DNA of 15,468 bases from JBCBSS01 sp039819065 (GCA_039819065.1 JBCBSS010000173.1:1-15468), one strand, 5' to 3'; shown: positions 1 to 7,049, counted from the stretch's first letter. The notes: a model not told the origin generated them from the letters alone. Numbers and translations are program-made.

Positions 1-94
1 CACTTATGATTTATCATTCTGCACTTTATTAACAGGAGCAATTAAAATTACGGATTATAACCATAACGCAAAAATATATATTATAGTTTAGAGC

Positions 95-499
95 ATGGTA
101 ACCATTAAAACAACATATACAGGCCAGTTGAGAACAGAAGCTGTTCACCTTAAATCAAACAATCAGATCATTACGGATGCGCCGACCGATAACAATGGTA
201 AGGGAGAGGCTTTTTCGCCAACAGACCTGGTTTGCTCAGCATTAAGCAGTTGCATGATGACGTTAATGGGTATCTATGCTGAAAGGGAAGGGATTGACCT
301 AAAGGGAATGACGGCCGACGTAACAAAAGTGATGGCGTCAGCTCCCAGGAAAATAGCAGAAATTAAGATCGAGTTCTCAAAAGAAGGGTTAGTAGCCTCA
401 CCTGAACAGATCGTGAAACTAAAAAGAGCGGCCCTTACATGTCCGGTGGCTTTAAGCCTGGGCGAACATGTAAAGCAGACCATATCCTTTAGTTTTTGA
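95..499 (+). CDS. OsmC/Ohr-family peroxide-defence protein
   Basis: A 134-residue protein of the OsmC/Ohr family. These cytoplasmic dimers reduce organic hydroperoxides with a pair of cysteines. The pattern seen here fits: Arg13 in an early RTE context, Glu39 before FSPTDL, a first cysteine at 53 in SSCMMT (peroxidatic position) and a second at 116 in TCPVAL (resolving position). The length is normal for the small OsmC group. ATG at 95 is the first start and has no clear Shine-Dalgarno sequence, as is usual in Bacteroidota. The end of the gene overlaps the convergent ytxJ-like gene by 11 bp. The family call is firm. Whether the substrate is an organic hydroperoxide or something else cannot be read from the sequence. 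Confidence 0.93.
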   Translation: MVTIKTTYTGQLRTEAVHLKSNNQIITDAPTDNNGKGEAFSPTDLVCSALSSCMMTLMGIYAEREGIDLKGMTADVTKVMASAPRKIAEIKIEFSKEGLVASPEQIVKLKRAALTCPVALSLGEHVKQTISFSF

Positions 500-836
500 C
501 CAATACCTGGTCTTTAATATCTCCATAGTCAATACCGAAGTGTGAATCGTCATAGATGCATTCACCATTCTTGATAAGCAAAACCTGTGGGGATTGGTGC
601 ATTACGTTGAATTCGCCCTCAAGGGCATTAGAGATGTTTCTAAATCTGATTAGATCCAGATAATATGGTTCAATTCCTACCATTTCATCCGTATCCCAAG
701 ATCGCTGCAAACGGTCAAGCGCCATGGCGCTGATGGAGCAACGAGTGCTGTGTTTGAAGATAAGCACTTGCTTTTCTTCTGATTCCTTTTTGATCGATTC
801 TATTTGATCAATAGCATTTAATACTTTCCATTCCAT
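489..836 (-). CDS. ytxJ: YtxJ-family bacillithiol-linked monothiol thioredoxin-fold protein
   Basis: A 115-residue cytoplasmic protein with no signal peptide. It carries the family hallmark KHSTRCSIS, with a single active-site Cys33 where thioredoxins have CxxC, and a downstream SPQVLLI segment containing the cis-proline (Pro83) of the thioredoxin fold. A second cysteine, Cys93, lies in GEC. YtxJ proteins are annotated as redox-active members of the bacillithiol system and are thought to act like monothiol glutaredoxins or bacilliredoxins; direct biochemistry is limited. The start lies 3 bp after the stop of the 964-residue repeat gene, so the two are almost certainly cotranscribed. The 3' end overlaps the convergent OsmC-family gene, another thiol-based redox protein. 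No bacillithiol biosynthesis gene lies in the window. Confidence 0.88.
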   Translation of the reverse strand: MEWKVLNAIDQIESIKKESEEKQVLIFKHSTRCSISAMALDRLQRSWDTDEMVGIEPYYLDLIRFRNISNALEGEFNVMHQSPQVLLIKNGECIYDDSHFGIDYGDIKDQVLVKN

Positions 837-839
837 AGT

Positions 840-3734
840 TTAGTCGTACCAAAGTCCTTCTTCTCGCTTGTCATATCTTGGTCTGCGACTATTATCCTTT
901 TCTTTGAGATATTCTGGTTGATTATCGTTTTTCTTGAAAAGGCTCGCCCACCAAATTCTGAATTTAAATACTTTATCTTTTTCCTCTAAAGAGTTTCTTC
1001 TCTTCTTGGCGGTAGTATAAGTTGAGCTCGGGTGCATATGACGTGTATCACCCTTCTTCATCTTGATATTACCCTGGTAATCTCTTGCTTTGGCGGCAGC
1101 TTTGAACGGTGCTATACCCTTTAATGCTCCATCCGGTGCGTTTGGCTTTTTCTTGTAGTTACCAGCCACCTTAAACCTTCCCTGAAAGTTGCCTCCTTTT
1201 CTGGCTTCCTTGGTTAATCCAATGCCCTTCAGGGCATCATCAGGAGTCTTAGGATTCTTCTGGTATTTACGTCGAAGTTTAAACCTTCCGGTAAATTTAG
1301 CTGCATAAATGGTCTCTGGATTCGCGTAACCGCGCTTCAATGGCTTTTCGTCATTGTTCCAGATACCACGCTCGAATCTGCCACCTCCTCCCTTAAGTGG
1401 TTTACCGCCCTTTAAGTTCCCTTGAAAGCTACCTCCTCTGAAAGTATTTCGATTGGGTGACTTTTTCAGCAGAGCATCTTCCGCCGCATTAGGGTTTCTC
1501 CTATAACCTCTCCTTTGTTTGGTCTTACCACTGAACCTGGATGTAGCTAATATTTTAGAACTGGTGTATTTCTTTTGTAATGGGGTTTCCCTATTATTCC
1601 ATTGTCCTCTTTTTACGCTACCGCCACCTTTCAAGGGCTTACCACCTTTGATATTCCCCTGGAATCGGACGGCCATTCTGGTCCCTCTTCCGGGTAATTT
1701 TTTCTGAAGTGCTTGCTCTTGATTATTCCAAAGTTTACCACTTACGCTGCCACCAGCACCCTTTAGTCTTCTGTTTCCTCGTAAGTTACCGGCAAAACGG
1801 GTGGCACGCTGGGTAGCACCACTAGGAGGTCTCCTATTAAGCGCCTGCTCGCGATTATTCCACAGCTTACCACTTATACTTCCACCACCTTTAAGTGGTT
1901 TGCCTCCTTTAATATTTCCCTGAAATTGGCCGCCTCTGAGCGTTCCTTTGCCTGGGGGCTTAGTAGCTATGGGTTTGCCCCTGTTGCTTCGTTGCATCCG
2001 AGCGGTGATACTACCACCACCCTTCAAAGGTTTACCTCCTTTGATATTGCCTTGGAATTGGCCGCCTCTGAGTGTTCCTTTGCCTGGAGGTTTAGTAGCT
2101 ACAGGTTGGCCTTTATTGTTTCTCTTCAGACGAGCGGTGATACTACCTCCACCTTTCAAAGGCTTACCTCCCTTAATGTTACCTTGAAACTGACCTCCCC
2201 TGAGGGTTCCTTTACCAGGAGGTTTAGTAGCTACTGGTCTTCCTCGATTATTTCTTTTCAATCGTGCAGTAACGCTACCGCCACCTTTGAGCGGTTTACC
2301 GCCTTTTACATTACCTTGAAATTGGCCACCCCGAAGTGTACCTCTGCCGGGAGGCTTAGTAGCTACGGGCCTTCCCCGATTGTTACGTTTTAGCTTAGCC
2401 GTAACACTACCACCACCTTTAAGTGGCCTGCCCGATTTGATGTTACCTTGAAACCTGAATCCTTTGCGCGTGCCATCACCGGGAGGTTTGGTAATGATAG
2501 CCCGACCTCTGTTATTCCTATTCTTAGTGGTCGCACTCAATCTGCGACGTTGGTTTTTGGTTCTTTTGCCGGCTACTTCATTACTACCTGCCTTGCGCGA
2601 TTTACCGAAATAAGGATCGAAGGTAGGTTGAGCTTGTATCTGTCTTCTTTTGGTATTGTTCTTCCTCAGTTTACGGCCTGCGATATCTTTAGTGAATGCC
2701 CTCTCGCCTCTCCTTGAAGCAGACCTTGCACCACCACCTAGCGGCCTGCCTTGATAGGTTCTTTCGCTTCTTCGAGTTGCTGATCTGGCTCCTCCACCTA
2801 ACGCACGCCCGCGGTAGGTTCTTTCGCCTCTTCTGGTAGCGGATCGAGCGCCGCCTCCAAGTGCCCTTCCTTTATACGTTCCCTCTGATTTACGGCTAAC
2901 GGATCGGCCTGCTGCACCACCGGAAAGACGTCCAGAATAGGGTTTGTCTCCGGTTCTCTTTCTAGTAACATAAGGGTCAAAGGAAGGAGTGGTAATGCGT
3001 CGCGCCCTACTGTTGTTTTTTCTCAGTTTACGGCCTGCAATATCTTTGGTAACGGCACGCTCGCCTGTTCCTTTTCGTCTGCCTCGACCGGCATAGGGAT
3101 TAACTCTCTTGCTTACTCTGAACCCTCCAGAAGCTGATCTGGGTGAGATTCTCTTTTTCTTTTTACCGCCGCCTTTCTCACCGCCACTACTGGCACTCAG
3201 GTAAGATGGACTAAAAGAATTATATACCCTTCTACCTCTGGCTGAGCTACTTCTGGTTCTGATACGCTTACCAGAAATATCGCCTCTGCGAAACCGCTCG
3301 CTCCTTCCGCTAGGTTGCCTTACAATGTCTCTATTGGATTTGGTCCTACTGGCTTCGGTTGATCTTTTTCTACCGGCGTAAGGGTCAGGCTGCGGGAAAC
3401 CGGCTGAATTACGCCTGGGAGAAGTTTTGGTCTTTACTCTTCGTCCAGTAATGTCACCTTTAACCGCCCTATCCCCTTGCTTATTTCTTACCCTACGGCT
3501 ATTCTCACGAACGTTACGTCCGGCATATTTCGCCTTATCCCCTTTTCTTTTCTTTCTCCTGTTCTTTCTATTCTTCGAGTCATTGGACTTTTCCAATCTG
3601 GATTTACCCGTACCCTGCTGGGCATAAGCATCGGATGGTGATAGAACCATGACCAATAAAGCGATCAATAGACCTATTGACAGCTTTAATAGCTTTCTAT
3701 ACTGTTGGAGAATATTTAGGTGTTTTATGCTCAA
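840..3734 (-). CDS. Secreted, highly basic repeat protein of unknown function
   Basis: A 964-residue protein I do not recognise. Residues 1-38 look like a Sec signal peptide: a basic start, a hydrophobic stretch around 18-32, and a likely cut after AYA. The rest is dominated by Arg, Lys, Gly, Ser and Asn. Visible repeat families are: a D-I-(A/T/S)-G-(R/K) motif at 94, 152, 231 and 350, often followed by DPY (117, 253, 373); three 20-residue units at 286-345 ending in LGGGARSATRR-type sequence; and 44-residue units at about 408-620 with TKPPGKGT and FQGNIKGGKPLKGGGS. Degenerate copies continue to about 880 as (F/Y)-x-G-(N/R)-x-K plus NP..(A/D)DAL segments. The C-terminus has HMHPS and WWASLFKK. 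No enzyme motif, lipobox or obvious type IX sorting domain is seen. The predicted start is TTG, because no in-frame ATG lies upstream of the signal peptide. It probably acts in the periplasm or at the cell surface and may bind polyanions (inference). Confidence 0.85.
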   Translation of the reverse strand: MSIKHLNILQQYRKLLKLSIGLLIALLVMVLSPSDAYAQQGTGKSRLEKSNDSKNRKNRRKKRKGDKAKYAGRNVRENSRRVRNKQGDRAVKGDITGRRVKTKTSPRRNSAGFPQPDPYAGRKRSTEASRTKSNRDIVRQPSGRSERFRRGDISGKRIRTRSSSARGRRVYNSFSPSYLSASSGGEKGGGKKKKRISPRSASGGFRVSKRVNPYAGRGRRKGTGERAVTKDIAGRKLRKNNSRARRITTPSFDPYVTRKRTGDKPYSGRLSGGAAGRSVSRKSEGTYKGRALGGGARSATRRGERTYRGRALGGGARSATRRSERTYQGRPLGGGARSASRRGERAFTKDIAGRKLRKNNTKRRQIQAQPTFDPYFGKSRKAGSNEVAGKRTKNQRRRLSATTKNRNNRGRAIITKPPGDGTRKGFRFQGNIKSGRPLKGGGSVTAKLKRNNRGRPVATKPPGRGTLRGGQFQGNVKGGKPLKGGGSVTARLKRNNRGRPVATKPPGKGTLRGGQFQGNIKGGKPLKGGGSITARLKRNNKGQPVATKPPGKGTLRGGQFQGNIKGGKPLKGGGSITARMQRSNRGKPIATKPPGKGTLRGGQFQGNIKGGKPLKGGGSISGKLWNNREQALNRRPPSGATQRATRFAGNLRGNRRLKGAGGSVSGKLWNNQEQALQKKLPGRGTRMAVRFQGNIKGGKPLKGGGSVKRGQWNNRETPLQKKYTSSKILATSRFSGKTKQRRGYRRNPNAAEDALLKKSPNRNTFRGGSFQGNLKGGKPLKGGGGRFERGIWNNDEKPLKRGYANPETIYAAKFTGRFKLRRKYQKNPKTPDDALKGIGLTKEARKGGNFQGRFKVAGNYKKKPNAPDGALKGIAPFKAAAKARDYQGNIKMKKGDTRHMHPSSTYTTAKKRRNSLEEKDKVFKFRIWWASLFKKNDNQPEYLKEKDNSRRPRYDKREEGLWYD
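1877..2515 (-). repeat. 132-bp tandem repeats coding 44-residue units
   Basis: Within the basic repeat gene, the DNA coding for GGKPLKGGG recurs at an exact 132-bp step; phase marks fall at 1897, 2029, 2161, 2293 and 2425. Each unit codes for about 44 residues including TKPPGKGT, FQGNIKGGKP and LKGGGS. Degenerate copies with less regular spacing lie further toward the 3' end of the gene, with marks near 1636 and 1399. The copies differ at many synonymous positions although the protein is nearly constant. Confidence 0.9.
2700..2879 (-). repeat. Three 60-bp tandem repeats coding 20-residue units
   Basis: Three consecutive 60-bp units code for residues 286-345 of the basic repeat protein. Each reads TY(K/R/Q)GR(A/P)LGGGARSA(T/S)RR followed by GER or SER. 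The period is exact, and the copies differ mostly at third codon positions. Confidence 0.88.
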
Positions 3735-3760
3735 AATGTCCGGAAACGCCTTGTTTCCAT
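3731..3760 (-). other. Possible 9-codon leader ORF overlapping the TTG start
   Basis: On the minus strand an ATG at 3760-3758 opens a nine-codon frame (METRRFRTF). Its TGA stop (3733-3731) overlaps the TTG start (3734-3732) of the repeat gene in the sequence TTGA. This is the same geometry as ATGA translational coupling. The frame is very short and may be chance; no ribosome binding site is obvious in front of it. Confidence 0.2.
3742..3758 (-). promoter_or_regulatory. Small stem-loop just upstream of the repeat gene start
   Basis: GGAAAC and GTTTCC form a perfect 6-bp stem with a 5-nt loop that reads AAGGC on the transcribed strand. The stem ends 7 nt before the TTG start, and the loop displays a Shine-Dalgarno-like AAGG. 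No U-tract follows, so it is not a classical terminator. A role in translation control is inference. Confidence 0.3.
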
Positions 3761-3773
3761 AACGCTTAAAGTA

Positions 3774-3790
3774 CCGAAAAAATGGTTCGG
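3774..3790 (-). promoter_or_regulatory. Weak stem-loop behind the E1 gene
   Basis: In the 81-bp gap after the E1 stop codon, CCGAA and TTCGG form a 5-bp stem around a 7-nt loop that is T-rich on the transcribed strand. It could help slow or partly terminate transcription, or protect an RNA end, between the E1 gene and the repeat gene. The stem is short and the element may have no function. Confidence 0.22.
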
Positions 3791-3815
3791 AAGTATCTTA
3801 AAACCTTCAAAATAA

Positions 3816-5795
3816 CTAAAATTCCAATAATTCTTCAATTTTCTTCTTTAACCGATTTTTGGGTAAGAAGTTATTTTCCAGGTTATTATTGAAAGGCACA
3901 GGCGTATCAAGGCTACCGATACGGGCCACTGGTGCATCCAAATCCTTGAAATAATGCTCTGCAACCCATGCGGCTATTTCTCCACCTATGCCTCCAGTAA
4001 GACAATCTTCGTGTAATATTAACACCCTATTTGTCTTTTTTATTGTCTGCGCTACCGCCTCCTTGTCCCAGGGTAAGAGCGTTCTCAAATCCAGAATATC
4101 GGCAGTCACACCAGATAATTCGGCCAGCATTTCTTTAGCCCAATGTACACCAAAACCGTAAGTGATAATGGATAGGTCTGAACCTTCCTCAGCCAAGGCC
4201 GCCTTGCCCACCTCAAGCGTGTAATAGTCATCCGGTATTTCCTGATCTATGGAACGATACAATGCCTTATGCTCGAAATACATAACAGGGTTAGGATCTT
4301 CTATAGCTGCTGTAAGCAAACCTTTGGCATCATAAGGGTTAGATGGGTATACTATCTTCAAGCCCGGTGTATGGAAAAACCATGCCTCGTTGGATTGAGA
4401 GTGGAATGGACCTGCCCCCACCCCGGCGCCTGTAGGCATACGGATGACAACATCAGCATTCTGCCCCCAACGGTAGTTAATTTTCGCCAGGTTATTGACG
4501 ATTTGATTGAAGCCACAACTGACGAAATCTGCGAATTGCATTTCGACAACTGACTTTTGCTTTTTGATCGACATCCCCAGGCTCACTCCTATGATGGCAG
4601 ATTCGCAAAGTGGCGTGTTCCTGATCCGGCCTTTACCAAACTTATCGACAAACCCCTCTGACACCTTAAACACACCTCCGTATTCAGCTACATCTTGCCC
4701 CATTAAGACTAATTCCGGATAACGCTCCAGGCTTTGCTTTAAGCCATCTGAAACCGCATCTACAAACCTGCGCTCAGAAGTCTGCTTAGTGGCTGGCTCA
4801 ACCAGTGCCGGAGTGAACTGGCTATATATGTCCTTAAGCTCTTCTTCGGTATTCGCTTCAGGCAAAGGCTCAGCATAGGCAAGTTCAAGCCCTTCTTCTA
4901 TTTTTTCCTGTATCGAGGATCTTATTTCTTTTCTTTTCTCGAGTGTGAGAATTCCCTGGTCAAGAAGAAATTTTTCATAGTTCTCGACCGGGTCTTTCTT
5001 GGCCCAGTAATCCATTAATTCACTGGGGACATATTTGGTGCCTGAGGCCTCTTCATGCCCACGCATTCTAAATGTCATGGCTTCGATCAATACTGGCCTT
5101 GGGTTTTTGCGAACACTTTCGGCTGTCTTTTTTATGGCATCATAGACTTCCAGCACATTATTACCATCTACCGTCAACGCCTCAATACCATAGCCTGGCC
5201 CCTTGTCCACAAAACTTTTGAACTTGAACTGTTCTTCGCTGGGTGTAGATAGACCATAGCCATTATTTTCTATCACAAATATGACGGGAAGGTTCCATAC
5301 CGCTGCCACGTTAATTGACTCATGAAAATCGCCTTCACTTGATCCTCCATCACCGCAAAACACCAAAGTCGCTTTTTGTTGCTCATGTAGCAGATCAGCG
5401 AGTGCTATTCCGTCAGCTACACCCATTTGAGGACCAAGGTGAGAGATCATGCCAACAATATGATAATCGTTAGTACCAAAGTGGAAGGACCTGTCTCTTC
5501 CTTTAGTAAAGCCAGAAAGTTTACCCTGGAACTGACAGAATAGTCTTTGATATGGAATATTCCTGGAAGTGAAGACCCCTAAGTTTCTATGCATTGGTAG
5601 AATGTACTCATCATCATGTAGAGCGTGTACCGCTCCTACCGATATGGCCTCTTGCCCAATACCAGAAAACCATTTGCTGATTTTACCCTGACGAAGAAGG
5701 ATCAGCATTTTCTCTTCGATCATCCGAGGCTGAAGCAATTCTTCATACAATGCAATCAGGGTTTTCTGACTATATCTCTTTTTGTTGAATTTCAT
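3816..5795 (-). CDS. 2-oxoacid (probably branched-chain) dehydrogenase E1, fused alpha and beta subunits
   Basis: A 659-residue thiamine diphosphate (ThDP) enzyme that decarboxylates a 2-oxoacid and passes the acyl group to a lipoyl E2 protein. The E1-alpha half spans about 1-325 and carries the ThDP/Mg motif GDGG (148-151) to ENN (176-178), plus RMRGHEEASG (243-252). The E1-beta half spans about 340-659 and carries RNTPLCESAIIG (392-403) with the likely cofactor-activating Glu398, MQFADFV, PFHSQSNEAWF (463-473), PSNPYDAKGLL and a C-terminal HEDCLTGGIG segment. A charged linker joins them. Such fusions are common in Bacteroidota and are usually annotated as branched-chain (2-oxoisovalerate) dehydrogenase; pyruvate or acetoin specificity cannot be excluded from motifs alone. 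No E2 or E3 gene is in the window. The start ATG at 5795 follows a 91-bp divergent region shared with ispF. The repeat gene follows after 81 bp on the same strand. Confidence 0.93.
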   Translation of the reverse strand: MKFNKKRYSQKTLIALYEELLQPRMIEEKMLILLRQGKISKWFSGIGQEAISVGAVHALHDDEYILPMHRNLGVFTSRNIPYQRLFCQFQGKLSGFTKGRDRSFHFGTNDYHIVGMISHLGPQMGVADGIALADLLHEQQKATLVFCGDGGSSEGDFHESINVAAVWNLPVIFVIENNGYGLSTPSEEQFKFKSFVDKGPGYGIEALTVDGNNVLEVYDAIKKTAESVRKNPRPVLIEAMTFRMRGHEEASGTKYVPSELMDYWAKKDPVENYEKFLLDQGILTLEKRKEIRSSIQEKIEEGLELAYAEPLPEANTEEELKDIYSQFTPALVEPATKQTSERRFVDAVSDGLKQSLERYPELVLMGQDVAEYGGVFKVSEGFVDKFGKGRIRNTPLCESAIIGVSLGMSIKKQKSVVEMQFADFVSCGFNQIVNNLAKINYRWGQNADVVIRMPTGAGVGAGPFHSQSNEAWFFHTPGLKIVYPSNPYDAKGLLTAAIEDPNPVMYFEHKALYRSIDQEIPDDYYTLEVGKAALAEEGSDLSIITYGFGVHWAKEMLAELSGVTADILDLRTLLPWDKEAVAQTIKKTNRVLILHEDCLTGGIGGEIAAWVAEHYFKDLDAPVARIGSLDTPVPFNNNLENNFLPKNRLKKKIEELLEF

Positions 5796-5815
5796 GTGTT
5801 GAATGTTGAAGCAAC

Positions 5816-5823
5816 CAAAATTA
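5816..5823 (-). promoter_or_regulatory. Candidate -7 box for the E1 gene
   Basis: Reading on the minus strand, TAATTTTG matches the Bacteroidota -7 consensus TAnnTTTG at every fixed position, 20 bp upstream of the E1 start codon. An upstream T-run (TTTTT, 18 bp away) is only a partial match to the TTTG/TTG -33 element. Confidence 0.4.
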
Positions 5824-5860
5824 AATGATCACTCCATACCTAAAAATGAAGTCAGAATTT

Positions 5861-5868
5861 TATTTTTG
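5861..5868 (+). promoter_or_regulatory. Candidate -7 box for ispF-mnmD
   Basis: TATTTTTG matches TAnnTTTG exactly and ends 18 bp before the ispF start codon. I see no good TTTG/TTG element at the expected -33 distance, so this stays tentative. It would give a short leader of roughly 15 nt. Confidence 0.38.
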
Positions 5869-5886
5869 ATGGCTTAAGGCAAGATC

Positions 5887-6366
5887 ATGAAAATTAGAAC
5901 AGGTTTTGGTTATGATGTTCACCAATTGAAAGAAGGTGAAGATCTTTGGCTGGGTGGTATTAAGGTAGAACACACCAAAGGCGCTGTAGGTCACTCAGAT
6001 GCTGATGTGCTCATACACGTTATATGTGATGCCCTTCTAGGAGCGGCCAACATGCGCGATATAGGTTTTCACTTTCCTGATAACGATCAGCAATTTAAAG
6101 CCATAGATAGTAAAATCCTCCTTAAAGACGTTGTCAAACTGATCACGGATAAGGGATATACTATAGGCAATATTGATTCTACTATTTGCCTGCAAAAACC
6201 TAAGATCAACCCTCATATTCCTGAAATGAAGGCCTGTCTGGCTACCGTTATGGGCATAGACGAAGATGATGTCTCCATTAAAGCCACCACTACCGAGAAG
6301 TTGGGTTTTGTGGGCAAAGAGGAAGGTGTCGCCGCTTTTGCTACCGTTCTGATCCAAAAGGATTAA
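5887..6366 (+). CDS. ispF: 2-C-methyl-D-erythritol 2,4-cyclodiphosphate synthase
   Basis: A 159-residue cytoplasmic enzyme of the non-mevalonate (MEP) isoprenoid pathway. It cyclises CDP-methylerythritol 2-phosphate with release of CMP. The sequence has the whole family signature: RTGFGYDVH with metal ligands Asp10 and His12, GHSDADVLIH with His44 as third ligand, the DIGFHFPD loop (58-65), and KATTTEKLGFVG (132-143) for the cytidine diphosphate pocket. Length is normal for the trimeric enzyme. The ATG at 5887 gives an exact family N-terminus. The stop codon overlaps the start of the next gene by one base (TAATG), so the two are translationally linked. It is divergently oriented to the E1 gene. 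Confidence 0.98.
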   Translation: MKIRTGFGYDVHQLKEGEDLWLGGIKVEHTKGAVGHSDADVLIHVICDALLGAANMRDIGFHFPDNDQQFKAIDSKILLKDVVKLITDKGYTIGNIDSTICLQKPKINPHIPEMKACLATVMGIDEDDVSIKATTTEKLGFVGKEEGVAAFATVLIQKD

Positions 6367-7049
6367 TGCCTGATGTAAAGATCATAACCACAGAAGATGG
6401 CTCTCACTCATTGTTCCATCCAGAGTTGAATGAAACTTATCACTCCCACCATGGCGCGCTACAAGAGTCGGTTCACGTGTTCATTGATCATGGGCTTAAG
6501 CATGCTGTAGATTTTTTCGGTAGAACTAAAGTATCTATCCTGGAAGTGGGATTTGGCACAGGTCTAAATGCCTTACTTACAGTTGTTGCACAACCTCAAC
6601 TTAATATAGCAATCGACTACACAACGTTGGAGCCATACCCTTTAGAACAGGCTGTCATCGAAAAACTCAATTATACCGACCTGGACAGCCTTTCACAAAG
6701 CAAGCCGTTGTTCGAAAGATTACACGCCAGCACCTGGAATGAATGGGTAGGACTGAGGGATAAAATGCGAATCAAGAAATCCTTAAGCAAACTGGAAGAC
6801 TTTGACGCTAAAGGCGAGCAGTATAATGTTGTTTATTTTGACGCCTTTGCTCCTAATAAACAAGCAGAGATGTGGGATAAGGAATTGCTAACCAAAGTAT
6901 ATTACTTGATGTCTTCCAATAGTATTTTCGTAACTTATTGTGCCAAAGGACAATTGAAAAGGGACCTGAAGGCCATAGGTTTTGAAGTAGAAACACTACC
7001 CGGGCCTCCGGGTAAAAAAGAGATGGTAAGAGCGATGAAGATGGGTTAA
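6366..7049 (+). CDS. mnmD: MnmD-type tRNA wobble-uridine methyltransferase (MnmC N-domain homologue)
   Basis: A 227-residue SAM-dependent methyltransferase corresponding to the methyltransferase domain of bifunctional MnmC, which makes the final methyl transfer to the 5-aminomethyl group of U34 in certain tRNAs. Motifs seen: EVGFGTGLNAL (60-70) for SAM binding, YFDAFAP (157-163) at the active site, and a C-terminal TYCAKG...LPGPPGKKEM (190-220), typical of the family. The FAD-dependent oxidase half of MnmC is absent, and the protein is complete without it. Stand-alone forms are called MnmD in other bacteria. It starts in the last base of the ispF stop codon, a 1-bp overlap; the pairing with ispF has no obvious biochemical reason. 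The exact U34 substrate is inferred from family knowledge. Confidence 0.92.
   Translation: MPDVKIITTEDGSHSLFHPELNETYHSHHGALQESVHVFIDHGLKHAVDFFGRTKVSILEVGFGTGLNALLTVVAQPQLNIAIDYTTLEPYPLEQAVIEKLNYTDLDSLSQSKPLFERLHASTWNEWVGLRDKMRIKKSLSKLEDFDAKGEQYNVVYFDAFAPNKQAEMWDKELLTKVYYLMSSNSIFVTYCAKGQLKRDLKAIGFEVETLPGPPGKKEMVRAMKMG

Noticed and set aside
1926..2393. 155-codon plus-strand frame opposite the basic repeat gene
   Set aside because: It is a mirror of the repeats on the other strand. The minus-strand frame has a signal peptide and conserved repeat phase, while this one has no protein-like features of its own.
1877..2879. Regular 132-bp and 60-bp repeats as a possible CRISPR array or non-coding satellite
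   Set aside because: The repeats are in frame in one long coding sequence, keep protein identity with silent differences, and have no repeat/spacer alternation.
3816..5795. Possible assembly fusion of separate E1 alpha and beta genes
   Set aside because: The frame is continuous through a plausible charged linker, and alpha-beta fused E1 proteins are well known in Bacteroidota.
6998..7013. G+C-rich hairpin ACCCGG-GCCT-CCGGGT followed by an A-run, as a terminator
   Set aside because: It lies inside the mnmD-like gene and codes for the family's conserved PGPPGK motif. On the plus strand it is followed by A rather than T residues.
6366..7049. Truncated MnmC that has lost its oxidase domain
   Set aside because: The protein ends cleanly after the family's C-terminal motif, and stand-alone methyltransferases of this type are known, so it is better read as a complete MnmD.
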